NCBI GenBank assembly: GCA_907163375.1
Contig: CAJQUW010014388.1
Location: 186,001 to 250,000 of the forward strand
DNA from: Prostheceraeus crozeri
Lineage: Eukaryota > Platyhelminthes > Polycladida > Euryleptidae
Length of the DNA stretch: 64,000 nt
Direction of reading: 5' to 3'
Position numbers and translations under genes: made by a program. This document shows positions 60,139 to 64,000 of this stretch, piece by piece (the stretch's first letter is position 1; each line of letters begins with the position of its first letter). Below the pieces are notes generated by a model. The model was not told where the DNA came from and made no database searches. It saw nothing but the letters and a program-made list of their open reading frames with translations.

Positions 60139-61796
60139 CAGATTGTTTCATAAAAATGGATCACCCTTAAACATCGCCTTAACTTCAACTTTGTCTAACT
60201 CCGCCAAACTTGAACGAATTTCTCTGAAATTTGGAAGATATGTCAGTTGTGCTTCCTAATATCATTGTTGGAAATTTCAAGCATGAATATTGAGTTGTTT
60301 TCCTATTATAGATAAAAAACTAGTAGACAATTTGATCTTCATTTAGCAATGTTACACAAAATCATACCTCACTCTTATAAAATTACATTTGTTTCCTTTG
60401 TTATGTAATATGTTGTTCTACAAACCAAAAGCTATCAAGCAAAACAAAAATAAAGAAAATCGGTCAATCAGAGCCAGTATAGCACCATTATTCATCAACA
60501 ATAATGTAACTGCTACATGTGATTAACTGGACTTCATGTTCCATAGCTTCCTGACCTCGTTGCGGTGGTGTTGGCAGCACTCCTGATTGCTTTCAGCTAG
60601 AAATCTATCTCTTACCGGTTGAAAACAATACAAAGCACAAATTAACAATAACGAGATCGCATTCACAAAAGGCAAAGTGTCAGCCTTGCTAGAACTAGGG
60701 TTTTCTTTGCGAGCTACAAGCAAGCGACTAAATGTCCCTTACACAAATGTGCATCGATGGCATAATGATGATTTTCGACTCTGTCTTAAAGAAGGCTCTG
60801 GCCGTCCACGCAAAATATCCAAACGTAGAGACCGCCTAATTTTGAGATTTGTTAAAGTTGATCCAAGTCTCTCGTTAACTGAGATGGCTGCACTAGACTC
60901 GTCCATTTCTAAGTCCACTATTCGTAGAAGACTTATTGAGTCGAATTTCAAGAGCTGTAGGAGGCCCTCTCAGATCGAATTATCAGATCAGCATACAAAA
61001 AGACGTCTCAGATGGGCAATGAGTCATTGTCACTGGCAAAATCAATGGGATCGGGTTGTCTGGTCTGATGAGGCATCAGTCCGTCTGAAGGATAGTGATG
61101 GTCGATCGAGATTATGGATAAAATCTGATCAGGAAATTCCGAGACATTTACATCGTCCCCGGGTACAAGGTGGTGCGACTCTACTGATTTGGGCTGGCAT
61201 TTGGACCAATGGCCGCTCTGTACTTCAGATACAGCAAGGAATCATGAATTCTGAACGCTATGTGAATGTTTTACGAATGAACATTGGCCAAATGACAGAT
61301 CAACTTGGTGATCCATCGACTTGGTTATTTATGGATGATAATGCTACGTGTCACAGGAGTAGTAGAGTCAACTTATGCAAGTCTCAATTAGGGCTTATGA
61401 CATTATCTTGGCCAGCTCGTTCTCCTGATCTGAATCCCATAGAAAATGTATGGAGTATGTATTCTAAAACTTAACGTTCGTCGTTCACTGCTACCTACAG
61501 ATGGCGCATCACAACTTACGTCACTGTTAAAAAGAGAGTGGAGAAAGTTAGATCAGTCAAAAATCAACGATATCATCGAATCAATGCCTAGACGAATTGG
61601 TAATGTCATTGACAATAAGGGTAGGCCACAAAATATTATCTTCTTAAGAACCGTTACTGTATCATAGCTTATCAGATTATATAAGGACATTTAAATATAT
61701 TAGGGACATGAAATAACATGAAAAATGCTTTCTGTATCATACTTATGTTTTATTTAGTCAAATTTTAGGATGATCCACTTTTTATGAAACGGACTG
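60139..61796 (+). mobile_element. Tc1/mariner transposon, source family of the 36685 MITE
   Basis: Left end CAGATTGTTTCATAAAAATG; right end, reverse complemented, CAGTCCGTTTCATAAAAAGT. TA on both sides (60137-60138, 61797-61798). It is 1658 bp, with one transposase carrying one frameshift. Confidence 0.88.
60677..61667 (+). pseudogene. Tc1-like transposase (DD34E), one frameshift
   Basis: SALLELGFSLRATSKRLN is the first helix-turn-helix, GSGRPRKISKRRD the hinge and SISKSTIRRRLIES the second DNA-binding helix. Catalytic boxes: VVWSDEAS, FMDDNATCHRS and SPDLNPIENVW, with 34 residues between the second Asp and the Glu. A frameshift near 61450, right after the Glu box, moves into 61446-61667 (LLKREWRKLDQ, SMPRRIGNVID). 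No good ATG precedes 60677 in frame, so the true start may be lost or non-AUG. Confidence 0.85.
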
Positions 61797-61798
61797 TA

Positions 61799-62136
61799 GA
61801 ATTCAGTAAAAAATCCCGATTGCAATATTTTTTTTCACATGCTAATGTGGATCGGACGTCGACAATTGTGTCACGCATGGTCTGAGTTGCCGCTTTAAAT
61901 CTGAAGGAATTGCACGACAGACAGAGCTCCGTCTATCTTCTTTTGCCTCGGGAGGCCAACGACATTATTCAACGATCCCTAGTTTCTGCCCGCTTGTCTT
62001 CTTGAGCCGCAAGGTCTCTGTCGTGATGACGGGAAGGGCTGGATGTTGTAGCTCTAACCCCCCCCCCGTAGCAGAGGTAAGCAGCTTATCTGGGATGTCA
62101 AAAACGTTATGTCAGTAATGGTCAATAGAAACTTAC
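61799..62136. other. No gene seen; partly intron
   Basis: Adjacent to the donor of the minus-strand EGF exon. A C-run at about 62061-62068. Nothing else is supported. Confidence 0.4.
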
Positions 62137-62448
62137 TTAAAATGCATACAGGATTGTTTACGCTTTTAGTCCTGTCCTGATCAATTTGGTATCCGATTGC
62201 ACATTCACACATGAAAGATCCTTCAAAGTCAGTACATGTGGTATTAGGCGTGAGGCATTTTGGTGGTGTGAGATTGCATTCATTGATATTCGTACATGTC
62301 TTGTCAGACACCCTTTTATATCCGTCCTTACATGGGCAACTATATCCTCCTTCCAAATTGTGGCAAACAGATTTTTCGAGGTCACATTTGTTTTTCTCAG
62401 GAGCAGAGTCGCTGCACTCGTCAATGTCCGTGCAATGTTTTCCGTCAC
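62137..62448 (-). CDS. Exon with two calcium-binding EGF domains
   Basis: On -, acceptor CCTATGTTTCAG precedes 62448 and donor GTAAGT follows 62137. It is 312 bases, phase 1 at both ends. The first domain runs DGKHCTDIDEC to CHNLEGGYSCPCKDGY, the second TNINECNLTPPKC to CTDFEGSFMCECAIGY. The calcium-binding D/N-x-D/N-E-C signatures are intact. It is closely similar to the plus-strand exon at 14167 (shared CTDIDECS, PEKNKCD, CHNL), so the two are paralogous, yet in opposite orientation and thus probably from two genes or an inverted duplicate. Secreted or membrane protein module. Confidence 0.85.
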
Positions 62449-63290
62449 CTGAAACATAGGAACAGTTTGCGATGGAGTGATAATACAGTTCCTATGCATG
62501 AAAAAATTGCCACACGAGAGCAGAGAGGGAGAAATGCAGTTACACAAAACATTTGAAAACATGATAAGTCCACGTGCGTTGTGCTTCCATTATTCATGTT
62601 ATTAGGTCGGAGGCACAAAGAACAAGTCATAAGTCGCAAATTTAGAATACCAACACATTAATTTCAATGAGTGATAGCACACATCACAAATCGTAATCCA
62701 TCGGCAATAAGCCGCACCAAGAATAATTTGCTCAAACTGCTCTTGGCTTACAGCACATGCACGTCGAAAACTTGAAGTTAATTGATCCGAGGAAAGCTTA
62801 TTATGAGGCACAGCTGAATTTTAACATTATATCATTGTGAGTCAGTAATATCGCACGGATGATTCTGCTGGTATGAGATGCCGTTCGAAGTTGAAACGGT
62901 CTTTAAGGAAATGTATTTGAAAAAAGGTGCAGGAGATAGATAGAAGGATGGAAATGGAAAGTGAAAATCCGAAAGAAGTCCTTAAGATTAAATAGACTCT
63001 TCGAACAACAATAGACTCAAATGAGACCGAACGTCGCTTCCATGGATAGAATTCGAATAATCCAAATATATTCAATTTCTGAATAGACCCTTCAAGCATC
63101 TTACATCATTCGAGTAACTATCATTGCCAATATCAAAATTTGAAGACAAAGACACAGAAACCGCATTCCATGCTTGACTCATCCACACATTTAAAATTTA
63201 AATCACTTTGTCGATCAATTTTTATCGTGTCAAATCTTCGCACAGACAATAGATTCACCAGAAATTGTGTAATGCATAGGTGAGTAATGC
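62449..63290. other. Probable intron; one foldback end
   Basis: Upstream intron of the EGF exon on -. A GGAGGCACAAAGAACAAGTC end with a CATAAGTCG word at 62607-62637 resembles the foldback at 27209-27568. No other feature. Confidence 0.4.
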
Positions 63291-63645
63291 GCAGGACCTA
63301 CAGTGATCATGTCGTGATCGTGTTCTCATGATCATGTCGTGATCGTGTTCTCATGATCGTGTGGTGCTCGAGTTCTCATGGTCGTGTTCGTGTCGTGATC
63401 GAGTTCTCATGATCATCGTGTTCGAGTTCGAATTCTCATGATCGTGTTCGAGTCCTCATAATCGTGTTCGTGCCGTGTTCGAGTTCTCATTATCATGGTG
63501 TCGTGTTCGAGTTCTCATAGTCGTGTTCGTGTCGTGATCGTGTTCTCATGATCGTGTTCGAGTTCTCATGGTCGTGTTCGTGTCGTGATCGAGTTGTCAT
63601 GATAATGTTCGGGTTCTCATGATCGTGTAGGTGTCGCGTTCAATA
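63291..63645. repeat. Minisatellite of TCGTGTTCTCATGATCGTG-like units
   Basis: About 350 bp of variable units built from GTTCTCATGATC, GTGTCGTGATC and TCGAGTTCTCATG. Unit lengths vary from about 19 to 36 bases. Not a CRISPR array: there are no unique spacers. Confidence 0.85.
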
Positions 63646-64000
63646 ATTTGCTCCTCAATTCGAAGACGACGAATTACATGTGGTTCGGAACTGCACAACG
63701 TATGCGTGCTCAACAGTTTGCTGGCTTTCCTATATGCCTCACTGCGTTGCCTCGGGGTTATACCGCATCCGGCATTCTCCTTGCAATCCCACATTCGCGA
63801 TCCTACGTCAAATCGTCACTAATCGTCGTCAAATCGCCGTTCACTAACAGAATCCTTTACCAGCACTCTCATCGACTACTGCATTGGCCTTCTCTGTTGG
63901 TTGCTAAGTTGTGATATTTCTCGGCTCCAATCCTTTACTAATGCCTCAGCTCGACTTGTATACAATCTCCTCAAAAATATCGGCCTTGCTGCAAGAACTA
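63640..64000 (+). pseudogene. CR1/L2-group LINE fragment, runs off the window
   Basis: LLNSKTTNYMWFGTAQRM matches the post-YADD segment (K-T-E-x-x-W-F-G) of CR1/L2 reverse transcriptases. After frame changes, LIDYCIGLLCWL and RLQSFTNASARLVYNL match the following thumb segment. The element continues past the right edge. Confidence 0.65.

Noticed and set aside
62158-62562. 134-codon minus-strand frame over the EGF exon
   Set aside because: It is out of frame with the EGF domains, and the EGF frame explains the Cys spacing and splice sites.
63291-63645. CRISPR array
   Set aside because: Direct repeats have no unique equal-length spacers, and the genome is eukaryotic.

Overview
The window looks like repeat-choked nuclear DNA of an AT-rich invertebrate animal. 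The only host coding pieces I can support are small exons with good splice sites: two calcium-binding EGF exons (14167-14469 on +, 62137-62448 on -), a possible first coding exon (6936-7069) and a possible last exon with poly(A) signals (19172-19272). Animal origin follows from tandem cbEGF exons in phase 1-1. Frequent TAGGCCTA and TACATGTA words suggest a marine invertebrate, perhaps an echinoderm or hemichordate; that is inference from word usage, not proof.

Most of the rest is transposable elements, many with ends I could place exactly. Two elements (9038-12407 and 32121-35855) have 345-436 bp terminal inverted repeats (TIRs) starting with CAC, 4-bp target duplications (GATT, GGGC) and a transposase with the RAG1 core layout: D, then D-x18-C-x2-C, then H-x4-H-x19-E. 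Upstream is a zinc-rich region with a GRPR motif like the RAG1 nonamer-binding domain. I assign them to the Chapaev group, related to Transib/RAG1. They are the most interesting objects here.

Other DNA transposons: a piggyBac with a phase-consistent intron (43406-46487); hAT elements at 24568-25888, 27644-28510, 32115-37092, 39093-40806 and 51045-53785, all with 8-bp duplications; two Tc1/mariner elements (54916-56335, 60139-61796), a 111-bp deletion derivative of the second (36685-36795), and a decayed Tc1 piece (22800-23330). There are also MITEs and foldbacks, including a 744-bp near-perfect palindrome (56817-57560).

Retroelements: a nearly whole RTE-type LINE on - (CDS 47818-50787), a CR1/L2-group LINE split by the piggyBac (41.5-47.7 kb), further LINE pieces (13640-14045, 24406-26830, 63640-64000), two tRNA-derived SINE copies (16263, 59577), four Penelope-like fossils (about 1.1, 17.6, 20.2 and 23.5 kb), three with hammerhead-like motifs, and an old BEL/Pao fossil on - (about 29.4-41.4 kb).

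The layout is nested: BEL/Pao was hit by two hATs, and one of those by the RAG1-like Chapaev element and by a Tc1-derived MITE. The RTE was hit by a hAT in its 5' part, the CR1-like LINE by piggyBac, and another LINE by a hAT that itself holds a foldback. Insertion order can be read off directly. Long stretches with no recognisable gene are listed as such.
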